DNA of 64,000 nt from Ephemerocybe angulata (lineage: Eukaryota; Basidiomycota; Agaricomycetes; Agaricales; Psathyrellaceae). Below the pieces are notes generated by a model, which worked only from the letters and a program-made list of their open reading frames with translations, had not been told where the DNA came from and made no database searches. The position numbers were made by a program, and so were the translations under genes. Positions within the stretch are counted from its first letter, which is position 1. Each line of letters begins with the position of its first letter. The DNA lies in NCBI GenBank assembly GCA_013368325.1, contig JAACJK010000001.1, positions 744,001-808,000 on the forward strand, read 5' to 3'. This document shows, piece by piece, positions 33,042-42,743 of this stretch.

Positions 33042-36000
33042 CTACGCCCACGCACTCCCCAGCCGTCCTCCCGCATTCCGGTCATTCAACAGCCCCAAAT
33101 CCCCCTCCTCCGCACTCTCCACCGGACTCGCCCCAGCCACCCCAACCCCACTCGTCCCCTGCCTCACACTCCCGAACGTAACCGCACTAATCGTCCTCGC
33201 CCTCGCCCCCGCCGGAACAGTGGCAGTATACGTACTCCCACTATTCACACTCCTAATCGTGCTCTTCCCAGGACTGAAATGCACGCCCTGCGGCCCATCG
33301 ATAGTCGGCATCTCCCCATCCCGGAACACACCTTCACCGAGGAGCGCCCCGCCTCCTGACGAGGACGAGACGCTCAGCGCGCTAGACGCCGCCGTGCGCG
33401 GCGGGGTGAGGAAGCCGCCCGAGCCGAACGCCGAGAGTGGGGGGAGCTGTGGGGGAGGCGTGCCAGAACCTGACGAGGCTTGGATGCGTGGATCGAACCG
33501 CCGCCTGCCGTCCGTGATGATGCTTCCGCTCCTGACGAGCGAATGCGCGAGCGAGCTGGAGGCGCTGGCGATGGAGCGGTGGCCGGAGGACGTGGAGCTG
33601 AGAGAGCCAGAGTGCAGGGAGGACGAGCCGGCGGAACGGCCGCCACGGATCGAGACGGAGGCAGGAGCTGAACCGGTAGAACGAATGGAGGGAGGGTTGA
33701 GATGGGAACGCATCGAATGCAGAGAACCTTGCTCAGACGCGATGAAACCGGGATGGATGTATTGAGGCTACAAACCATATCAGCACACTTGAAGTAGGAG
33801 GAACATCAGCTGAGACCACTCACCAAACCAAAGGTCGTCCTCCTCCCAAGTTCACTAATCCCACCGGTTGCCATGTTCCTCCACCCACCCTGTGCATCGG
33901 GCGGCTCCTCCTCCAAGATATCAACAACAGCATTGTCCCGCTGTGCCTCAACATCAGAACCATGTCCATGCGTAACGTTATGCCACAGAGGAGACGAAGC
34001 GGCACTCGCAGCGCTCAGACTCCCTTCCGGAGTCCACATATGAGGCTTCTTCGGCTCGTAGTCCAGACCAGGAGGGAAAGGATTCCTCGACAAGCCGATG
34101 CTGCTGACCGTAGTGGAATCCCTCATCGACGACGAACTCGTAAAGTGCGTAAGGGCGGTCGGGGCAGGCAGATCCAAGATGTCGTCCAAATTGCCGTGTT
34201 CAGTGGTTGTGGTAGTCGAAGTGGGCATCTGAACATGTCCAGGGGCAACGTCGCGAGGCGGGGAAGTGTCAACGAAGGGATCGTCCGAATAGGGAGGGGG
34301 CGAATGCAGAGGGGGAGGAACAACCGGATGCCCGCCAGGAAGCCAAGCATGCTCAGGGAACGCGGGTTCAACAGCAGCAGGGGTGCCCATGCGGGAGGGA
34401 ACACTCAAGTCCGGGAACCCAGGTGTGCCAGGTGACGTCCGTGCATCATGCCAAATAGTCGCACCGCTCGCCGACGTCCCACTCTTTGCGCTCACATTCG
34501 AGACAGGCCGAAGCCCATCCGTGCCCACACCCAGTCCAACAGCACGAACACGTCCAAAGCTATCAATATCCGGAGTCACCTGGGGCTGAGGCTGCAAAAG
34601 CCCTCTCGCGCTCTCCACGTCTTGGTCCGACAATGGTAGAGGAGAGAACCCGGTGGGTGACTGCCGTCGTGACGTGCGCTTCGGCTCTGGTGTGAACGTG
34701 GGCGAGTACCGGCCTGAATGGCGCTGCGAGTCTCCCGACCCTCCCGTGTTGAACCAGCTCAGCCGTCCGAGGCCGGTAAGCCCAGTAAGACCAATGGCGT
34801 CCAAAAAACTGCTGCGCGTTTGACTGGGACTGCCGTTGTTCGATCCAGCGGGAGGCAAGTCTCCCACTTTCACCCTTCGGGCGGTGAGGAGAGCAGCATC
34901 TTCAGCATCAGCGGCAGAAGCAGCGGACTGTGCGGAGAACCGGTGGTTAGGAAGGAATGGTAACTGAGGAGGCCGGGGGATGTCGGTGTGCGCAAATGCA
35001 TTATCGGGATCGACAAGGCGGGGTGGTACGAGCTCAGGGTCTTGGCTGTAGGCATAAGCGCCAGAGTAACGATTCGCGTCGTCCGGAGGCAGCACCGACT
35101 CGCGTTCGATCTCCCTCATCTCGTCTTCCGACAGGCGATAGCCGCTATCGAATGGGTTCTCCCCCTCCTCGACCGTAGGCGGAAGAATTCCCAGCGTGGG
35201 GCGCTCGAGAAGCACACCATAGCCGGAATTATTGGATGAAGAACCCGAGGATGACATACTGTTGGTCACTGGCGGCGGCACGCGCGGAACGCCAGGCCGG
35301 GTCCCCAACTCAGTGGCGGTTTCTTGCATCCCACCACTCGGGGCACCGCTGCGCTGGAGGAATGGATCTGCTTCCTCGCCACTATGACGTGGGGAGCCTT
35401 CGCCCGGTGTGCGCGCCTCTTCGCCAACGATGAAGTAGTCGTCGTCCAGTGGTGTGATCGTGGAGAATTGCGCTGACCGGCGGTTCCTTCGGCCCTTGCA
35501 CCAGAGCCAGAACGCCAGAAGAAAGACGAAAAGGAAAATGAGACCGAGGATGCTGGCAACAATTACGCCGACCAATTGCCCCCTTGACAGGGCGCCCACA
35601 GAGGACCCGGATGTAGAAGTTGGCTCGGAAGTGGGAGTCGTGACCGATGTTGTGGGAAATGAAGTTGGGGAAGATGAGCCCGTGGGTAGGGAAGAAGTCG
35701 ATGTGGTCCCAGATGATGTGGTGGGTGCGGGGGTCGACGAACTTGAAGATGTGGTAGAGGAAGTGGTGGAAGGAGACGTCGTTGAGGCCGTTGAAGAGGA
35801 AGGTGATGATGATGATGATGTAGAAGTCGTAGAAACTGTGGTTGATGTCGTCGATGATACGGTCGTGGATGTAGGAGGTGTCGCAGGAGTAGTCGTTGTA
35901 GAAGTAGATGTAGTCGTGGGTGGCGGCGGAGGTGGGGCCGTTGTCGATATCGTCTCCCCTGGGAGCACAAGTGTTGGAGGATACGTCGAGCCACCGTACG

Positions 36001-36216
36001 TGTACAACGAGTTCAGCGGGATCTAAAGCCAAAGGTTAGAGCTCCTATGGTTCGAATGCACATGCATGCAGGTAGCCAGCCACTCACGCTGGGCCCGAGA
36101 TACGTGATTGGCAAATATACGACGGTGGTGGAGGTGACGACCTCTCCAGCAGCATTGGTGCTGGTGACCGCAGAGGGCGACAGCCACGGTGGGTACTCCT
36201 GTGTCGGAGCAGCCAT
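33042..36216 (-). CDS. Mucin-like single-pass membrane protein with long cytoplasmic tail
   Basis: Three exons in phase: 36216-36088, 36022-33824 and 33767-33042 (introns 65 and 56 nt); 1017 residues. Residues about 60-200 are almost only Ser/Thr/Pro, an O-mannosylated stalk. Next come GALSRGQLVGVIVASILGL and a hydrophobic helix ending LLAFWLW, then KGRRNRR, the stop-transfer signal. The remaining 780 residues are low-complexity and Ser/Pro-rich. There is no cleavable signal peptide, so N-out insertion by the helix is likely. The architecture resembles Mid2/Wsc-like wall-stress sensors or other fungal stalked membrane proteins, without a WSC domain. The plus strand of exon 2 has long open frames, which are compositional shadows. 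Confidence 0.75.
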
Positions 36217-36919
36217 TGGTCTACAACGGGCTGTTTTAAATTCTAAGTCTCTGTAAAAAAAATACAATCGTTAGTAGAGAGCGTGGGGGGTCTTCCTATC
36301 TGCGAGACCGTAAGTCGATGACTTTTTTTTTCAAGAATAATATATTTGCGTACGAAGGTCAGGGGTTCCGGAGAACAGATTTCGCGAAAGGGAGGAGGGA
36401 GGGAAACGGGGATGCGGGGTGGGAGGAAGGGGATGAAGAGTGGCCAGGCACGCGCCGCGCTCACCCAAGTCGAACCAACATCACGTGTCACTTCAATGGA
36501 GATATCCTTTTGGGGGTACGACGGGCGCCTGTCGACTTCAACGCGTTCGTCGACAGCATCCTCGAGGACACCGGGTGTCAGAGTTCGAAGGATATGAAGG
36601 TTAAATGGACACTATTAACCTAGACAACAAATTTGACAAAGGGCGATCAGCGTAATAAAGAGCAATGTTTATCCGAACAGTGGTGGCGTTTGAGAGCGCC
36701 AATTGGATGGGCACGCGAGCACCGAAGCGTAGTATTGTGCAGCCGTTTCATTCTAGGCAGGGGTAGTGAGGGGAGACCATGAGGGAGCAAAAGAAAGGAA
36801 TAGAAATCGCGGCCTACCCGAAGCACGACATATTTATTTGTCGCCAAACCTGAGACAATTCGATTGGCCCTTATTTGCTTGCCTCAACCTCTCCGGCTCA
36901 TCCGACGTCGCCCATTGCG
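36217..36919. other. Promoter-side intergenic, no gene recognised
   Basis: Upstream region of the mucin-like gene. GA-rich around 36380-36440. No supported gene. Confidence 0.5.
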
Positions 36920-37082
36920 GTAGCGGGTATTGGGCAAGCAGCTCAGGAGGAGAGTGTGTTGAAGATGAGGGCGTGCGTGGAGCTTAGATGGGGTGGGGTA
37001 AGGAGTGGGCATGGTGTAGTCGGAGTCAGGAAGGCTGTTCGGTGAGGGTGAGCGCTGTCAGGAGGAGGATGGGCGCCCGCAT
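36920..37082 (-). pseudogene. Truncated inverted copy of the 21.9-kb secreted-protein gene (first about 55 codons)
   Basis: The minus strand starts ATGCGGGCGCCC at 37082 and follows the first exon of the gene at 21939: LLLTALTL, then PFLTPT, PLLTPP, STHAL and FNTLSS recur. A short deletion after the signal peptide shifts the frame to a stop within 20 codons, and homology ends near 36920. The promoter is duplicated with it (37083-37740). Confidence 0.8.
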
Positions 37083-37740
37083 TCCTTGTTCACTCACCCT
37101 AGTATCGATGGCCGCTCTGAAAAATTCTGTGATATCGGCGCACTCGTTATCCTTGAGCCAAGCCCCTGCGTGTTGCTCCCGCGAGCACGCGACGCGCGGG
37201 CGCTAATTGCAAACAGGAGCTCGGGCCGACAATGGCGTATGTAAGGTGTTCGCACGACGGCAATGGCCTTCCCAGGCCAGCGGTGCTCGGTCCTCTTCCG
37301 TCCTGCGCTCATGTGCGAACAGAACTATCCTACCTTCGTCCTTCCAACCAGCTCAATCTGACGAGAGGCCCTTTGGCTACGCATGCCCCACTCCGATCTC
37401 TATAGATCCAACTCCATGATGCTCATACGGTCTGCCCCCACATGCGCAACTCATAACCCAGTGGGCTTACCCATTTCAAACGCAGGCGACGAAGTACGAA
37501 GGTTGAAATGCACAGACCTCGACCAAATCCATCCAGATGAAAATGTGCGACCGCACAATGTCTGTCTATATTCTACGCCCTTGTGCGAAGGTCATAGGGT
37601 GCAGATTGCCATTGCTCGGGGACACTTCACCTGGTAGGGAAGACTGGAGGCTAGCCATTCTGCTCGATTGGCGTTGGAGGAGGCCTTACATGCGTCCGGC
37701 GGTAGGATCCGTGCTGAAGTAAGTATGTCCCATCGGGCAG
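37083..37740 (-). repeat. Dispersed promoter repeat, copy 3 (inverted)
   Basis: Reverse complement of much of 21180-21926. Shared blocks include GAGCACGCGAC, GCTCGGGCCGACA, GGCCTTCCCAGGCCAGC, AACCCAGTGGGCTTA and GGCAATCTGCA..CTATGACC. It continues without a gap into the truncated gene copy, so one event moved promoter and 5' coding part together. Confidence 0.8.
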
Positions 37741-38030
37741 CGATAGTTGTTCTTCAATTTCACCCCACACTTCTGTTTAAATTCAGCCACCAAAAATACC
37801 ATTGGGATCGAGAAACGGCTGACAGTGCGCGAAGTTAGTACAATAAGGGGGCTCGGGGAGGTGAAAAATACCGCCAAAAGAAACAAGGCGGCCCAGAAGA
37901 ACTAACTGTCCAAGATATCCTACATATGATACGATCTTGAGATTTCACCTGTCCTACATTGATGGCGGAATATAGGCGCCTTGATTATCTCCAAGTCAGT
38001 CCCGTTCTACCATACTTCACAATTCTCATT

Positions 38031-38700
38031 ATGGACCCTTCAGATATTTCGGAACCCAGTTTTACAGCCGATGAAGTTCTCGCGAATCTTCAGAAGTCTT
38101 CAGAGATCCCTAAAGACGAGTTGACGGCCTTGGCGGATTACTTCGTCCCGGATTCCTCAAACCAAGCAAAGGCCTACCTCGCATTGTCTTTGCTGTGTCA
38201 AAATACTCGAAAAGGGACACATTGAGTCCAAGCGGAATCCTCGACAGCTACGGAGAAGCTTGTGCGCACCCTGGAACCAGTCATCCTCGAAGACTTAGGC
38301 GAAACAGACGATACCTCCCTTATTCGTGGCATCTCTTTCCTCAAGGCGATCTTCCATGTTGACGCCGAGGTAGCAACCACGATTTTGACGAAGGACAGGA
38401 CACTGGAAGACATCATGGATACCGCCGACATCTCGAAATCTCCTGCACTGGCGCTCGCTGTTGCGCATCTACTCGCTGAAGCTAGCGGGCACAAGAAATG
38501 CCGCGCGATACTCTCTCCGGCAGCACGTCAATGGCTTGATATACAATCGAGACAATCCAAGGATAGCAAGCTGGCAGCATCGTGTGGCGTTGCGCGCGTC
38601 AAGCTCTGGCAAGGGACGTTCGTCGATGCGACAGATGGAGAGGAGATTGAAAGCCCACCCCATGCAACTTTGGCTTCAAGTCCGCCGCAAAAAGAATGGT
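38031..38700 (+). pseudogene. N-terminal fragment of an UNC-45/Cro1/She4 myosin chaperone
   Basis: From the ATG at 38031 the reading is MDPSDISEPSFTADEVLANL, then DELTALADYFVPDSS and LALSLLCQNTRKG. After a TGA at 38223-38225 it continues in the same frame with STATEKLVRTLEPVILEDL, GISFLKAIFHVD, SPALALAVAHLLAEASGHK and SCGVARVKLWQG. This matches the armadillo-like N-terminal region of fungal UNC-45-type proteins (Cro1/She4), which fold myosin heads for cytokinesis and polar growth. Similarity fades near 38650 and the downstream neighbour is the 3' end of F-box gene B. About two thirds of the usual length is missing, so this is a dead partial duplicate. Confidence 0.7.
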
Positions 38701-38706
38701 ATACCG

Positions 38707-40560
38707 TTAAAAGTCTAAGTCTGCCCCGTTACGATTTGAAAGCTCGTCGAACATATTAACCTCCTTTTTAGTCACCACGTCATCCCAGTTGATCCAAATC
38801 CCCGGGACGCCTTCCATAATTCTAGCAACATCTGTCTCGTCAAGATTAATGCAGTCGTATATCTGCAGCGTTCCTAAACGATGACCGGATGGCCGTTTGT
38901 TCAGCACACGGATGATGTCGTCTATCTGCTTCTTATTGAAAGTCTTGCGGGACATTTCTATCACCTCGAGTGCTGGGAAGCACGGAACCACCGCCGCTGG
39001 TGGTACGGCCCCTGGCGAAGGTGCAGAGGGCTCGGCCACGACATTGCAGGCCGGGTCGTTGTCCATAATGTGCCAAAAGCCCCACATATCGCATCCGGCA
39101 AAGGAGATGACCTCAATATTCGGAAGGCGGGCGAAGGTGTTTTCGAAAAGGGGGTAATGAGTCAGCTTGCTGTCTCCAATGAAGTAAAGTGTGGTGAGCG
39201 CGGTGAAGTCGAAGTACGTTTGAACGTGAGTGAGGAAGGCCAGGTTGGGGCTGCCGTACGGGAAGCGGGCGAAGCTGACTGTTAGGTGTGGGTGGCCTTC
39301 GTCCGGGTCCAGCTGGTATCTCCAGTCCAGTGTCTCCGGTACTCCGCCGAATTTGAATTCGAAATGGTTACGTTCGTCTTGGCGTGATACTTGGAGAGAG
39401 TAGATGTCGTCCTTCGTCCAGTCCAGTGGGTCGTCTACCCACAGCTCCTTGATCCTTTTGACGCACGAGTCATCAGGTTGGGCCCACTCCTCCGCGCCAG
39501 TAAACTGGATGTCGATGAAAGTTGTCTTTGGGACCCGGATTCCCAAGAGGAAATTGCCAATTGCAGGTCCCGAATCCTTAAGAGAGAGATACTCGAGTTT
39601 CTTGAACGCGACTGGTCTCATGCCTGGAAACGAGTCAAGTATAAGATGATTAAGATCTGGGAGTATTGTTCGGAGAGTGAGGCGCTCAAGGCGCGGCAGT
39701 CCTCGCAAGGTCTCGAGCATGGCGGGAAATTCGGGACACACAGTGAGGGCTCCTCCGAGATGCAGCGTCTCCAGCGTGCTGGAGAAAGGGATCCCCGACC
39801 AATGCAGGTCAAAGTTGTCCAACTTGAGGTGCTTGAGAGCGGGCGCGCCTACTTCGAGGAAGCCTTCAGGAAGATACTCGTCTTCCTTGAACTTTGTGTA
39901 GGACACGGACAGCGTCGTCAATAAGGGCGCACTCGGGCCCATGCTCTCCAATGCAGCGGTGAGCGACACTGGTCCGTAGCGCTTATTTGACTCAGGAATG
40001 AGGAACCACGTGGCAGATTGGGTCGGCTTTGGGTGGATGCGGGGTGAGAGCTCAACGCACCGCAGGCGCGTTGTCTGGGATAAGACTGCCTCAAGAGCCT
40101 CTACATCCGTTGCGCCATCGCATTTCAGGGTTACTGAGAGCGGGAGATTCTTCGAGCGCGGGAGGATCGTACGCATGAGCTCCCCGTGCATATCGAACGC
40201 GAAATTTGTCCAGAGAGCTGCACATCCTAGAGCGACGGCACGCCAGTGCCGGCAGACGTGCGTGGAGCGGATCCAGAGGACTTTGTGGTCCTCTCTGTAT
40301 TCGCGCTCCATCGTCCAGAACAGGAAGAGGAAGATATTTGAAAGAACCTCTGGGGGAAGACGGTTGACACTGGGTGTGGAGTTTTGGCATGTCTTGAGGA
40401 TGCGGATGTCGTGTTCCAGTTCGAGGATTCGTGAGGTGAGTTTCTCTTTGTACTCGGGAATGGAGGGGGTGCCGTATTGCTCTACTAAAGCGCGTGTTGC
40501 GGGGCCGGTGAAGCTGGTTGCCAGAACTTCGCTGACTGTTGCGAATGGTTTTTCAGCCAT
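38707..40560 (-). CDS. F-box protein B (intact paralogue)
   Basis: Single exon, 617 residues. Same layout as gene A: MAEKPFATVSEVLA, heptad helix ILELEHDIRILKTCQN, F-box VNRLPPEVLSNIFLFLFW with THVCRHWRAVALGCAALW, then a long LRR-like body. The C-terminal half has SFAGCDMWGFWHIMDNDPAC, a Pro-rich insert, VLNKRPSGHRLGTLQIYDC and the end NGADLDF, all shared with fragment E. Predicted SCF substrate receptor. It is divergent from pseudogene C (370 bp apart) and convergent with the UNC-45 fragment, which its stop codon nearly abuts. No lesion seen. Confidence 0.85.
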   Translation of the reverse strand: MAEKPFATVSEVLATSFTGPATRALVEQYGTPSIPEYKEKLTSRILELEHDIRILKTCQNSTPSVNRLPPEVLSNIFLFLFWTMEREYREDHKVLWIRSTHVCRHWRAVALGCAALWTNFAFDMHGELMRTILPRSKNLPLSVTLKCDGATDVEALEAVLSQTTRLRCVELSPRIHPKPTQSATWFLIPESNKRYGPVSLTAALESMGPSAPLLTTLSVSYTKFKEDEYLPEGFLEVGAPALKHLKLDNFDLHWSGIPFSSTLETLHLGGALTVCPEFPAMLETLRGLPRLERLTLRTILPDLNHLILDSFPGMRPVAFKKLEYLSLKDSGPAIGNFLLGIRVPKTTFIDIQFTGAEEWAQPDDSCVKRIKELWVDDPLDWTKDDIYSLQVSRQDERNHFEFKFGGVPETLDWRYQLDPDEGHPHLTVSFARFPYGSPNLAFLTHVQTYFDFTALTTLYFIGDSKLTHYPLFENTFARLPNIEVISFAGCDMWGFWHIMDNDPACNVVAEPSAPSPGAVPPAAVVPCFPALEVIEMSRKTFNKKQIDDIIRVLNKRPSGHRLGTLQIYDCINLDETDVARIMEGVPGIWINWDDVVTKKEVNMFDELSNRNGADLDF

Positions 40561-40663
40561 GGTCTATAATGATTGCCGTTAACTCAGCTAAATGGGTCCT
40601 GAGATGACTGGGGCTCACCTAGTGTAGTTCTTTGGATCGTATGTGGTGATCGAAGGGCACTAG

Positions 40664-40669
40664 ACGCGT
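40664..40669 (-). promoter_or_regulatory. ACGCGT element upstream of F-box gene B
   Basis: ACGCGT lies 104 bp before the ATG at 40560, the same distance and context (CTTCATG..AGACGCGTC) as upstream of gene A. Regulatory role inferred. Confidence 0.4.
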
Positions 40670-40930
40670 CTTGTCATGAAGGTAAGAAGTACAAAATGTT
40701 CCCCGGCTTGTGTTCGCACTCCGCCGGCAAATTCGGCCGGGATCCTGCGGCAGCTTAGGCGCCGGCGATCTGTGGGAATGTTCATGAACTCGTGGGAGGA
40801 GTCTCAATAGTCCCATTCATCGTCTTTTGCTGCTCAACCACAACCTTCCGTTGCTTTACGAGTACCCGCAACGTAAGTACTACCTTTACCACCCACATAA
40901 CATGTATACTTATCTTTTTAGGGGTAAATA

Positions 40931-42614
40931 ATGACGACTACCGGAGGTAGAGAGGAGGGGACGAAGTGGTCGCCATATTCCCTCGCCACGAAAGCCTTGC
41001 TGGATGGAATCGGTGAAGCTACCAATCCGCGCTACGCTGAGCAGCTCAAGCAACGTGTCCGCGCTTTGGAGCGCGAGATAATTGCGCTGAAAAATGGCCA
41101 GAACATGTTCTCGTCCATCAACCATCTTCCCCCCGAGATCCTGGGGATGATCTTTGAACTATGCATTAACTCGGGTGGGGGGTACGTAAAGGGTGGTAAG
41201 AATGTGTGGCTTAGCGCGTGGATACCAGTTCGGAAGTCCATTACGACTATTTGCCGCCATTGGCGGGAGGTGGCCATTAACCACTCTCCGCTGTGGTCTA
41301 GGCTTTCGTTCTGCACTCCCAACTACGCAGCAATGATGTTGGTGCGCTCGAAGGGGGCGCCCTTATATGTGGAATAGAACGACATGCGGGACGGGCATTT
41401 CACCAAAGTGCTCTGTAGGGCGTTGGATCACCCCCGTCGTCTCCGGGTCCTCAGTCTATCTAGAAGCGACGAGAAGAAGACACGAAGACTAAAGGCACCG
41501 CCGCTCGTTCCCAATTCAATCCTCGGTGCGGCTCTGTCCAAACTTTCTGAGCCTCTCCCTCTGCTCGAGACCCTGAAGATTGTGGGTATCACCCGCCCGA
41601 GGGATAGATCAGGGCTTATTGACTGGGTGCCAACTGGGCTTGATGACCGCGAGAAACTGCCAGTCGACTTCCTCACAGGGGGTGCACCCAAGCTCAGGCG
41701 GCTTACACTCAAAGGATGCCTCTTCCACTGGAGCAACGCCCCGCCGAGCTCAAGATTGACGCACCTCCGGCTCAGCGTTTCACCTGCCGCTGAGTACGAA
41801 CGCCCTGCAGCAGACGACTTCTTCCGCTCGCTCGCGCAAATGCCCCTTCTTGAAGACGTGTGCCTCGCAGGTGTTCTCCCTCTCCCCCACGAGCCCTCCA
41901 CACCGGCGCATTCCCCCGTGGAACTCAGCAACATTGTGTATCTGCACTTGGACGACTCGGTGGCGTCAGCCATGGGTTTCTTTGGTGGTGTACGCGTTCA
42001 AAAGCGTCCGAATATCAAGCTTGACTGTGGGATGTGCCTAACGATGAAGAGATGGAACGACTTCTCAGGGAACTTTTCCCCGGCTTTGGACGATCAATAT
42101 TTCCTTAGGGCTCGACGGAAGGGAGATCGTCGGAGATCATATCAATGCCTTCACAGAATCCTTGCCGACACACTTCGACCTCGCGCATCTCAGGTCCCTC
42201 CGAGTTGAGTCCGACCGTGGCTACTCTCGCTCCCTGTTCCAGAGTGCCTTTGCGCACCTAACGAGCCTGGCCACTATCACGTTTATGCGGGGCAGTCCTC
42301 GCACACACGTTTTTGGCCTGCTCCCAGTTCATACAACCGACCAACAGCCTATTCCTTCGCATTCAGCCACCCTGTTTCCCGCGCTGGACTCCCTTGTTCT
42401 CGAGACGGTTGGGTTTGGGAAGGGGACGCACTGCGAGATTGGCTTTTTGATTCGGATGCTGCAACAGCGCTTGGAGGTGGGGCCTTTGCGCGAGCTGGAG
42501 ATTAATCTGTGTTGTCATATTGGGGCGAAGGACGTGGCCAGAATCAAAGCTGCGTTGCCAGGTGTTACGGTGGAGTGGGATTATATACACGAGTCAGACT
42601 CTGAGTACCTATGA
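40931..42614 (+). pseudogene. F-box paralogue C, broken by a stop and a frameshift
   Basis: Starts MTTTGGREEGTKWSPYSLAT; a coiled coil (RVRALEREIIALKNGQN) and F-box (INHLPPEILGMIFELCINS, then TTICRHWREVAINHSPLWSRL) follow. At 41375-41377 an in-frame TAG falls inside the stretch that aligns gap-free with LPLSVTLKC of gene B (here APLYVE, stop, NDMRDG). The frame then stays open, with LETLKIVGITRPR and KLRRLTLKGCLFHW, to about 42070. There the family match moves to the next frame: NISLGLDGREIVGDHI, FDLAHLRSL, FAHLTSLATI, and a C terminus ending ESDSEYL (stop 42612). Two independent lesions make loss of function likely. Confidence 0.8.
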
Positions 42615-42743
42615 ACTGTTTCGAAGTATAGTGCTGCATCCATCTTGTAGCCATTGTAAGAGGTTCGCACAATGTTGATTTTGAACTATATTTGTCCTTC
42701 AGCCTAATGTACATTCCCTCTAAATTTTAAGGGACCAACCAGC

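Noticed and set aside
34000..36026. Long plus-strand frames (for example a Val/Asp/Glu-rich one at 35454-36026)
   Set aside because: Antisense shadows of the Ser/Thr-rich stalk of the mucin-like gene; no domain, no start context.
36920..37740. CRISPR-like or inverted-repeat element
   Set aside because: Explained better as an inverted partial copy of the 21.9-kb gene and its promoter.
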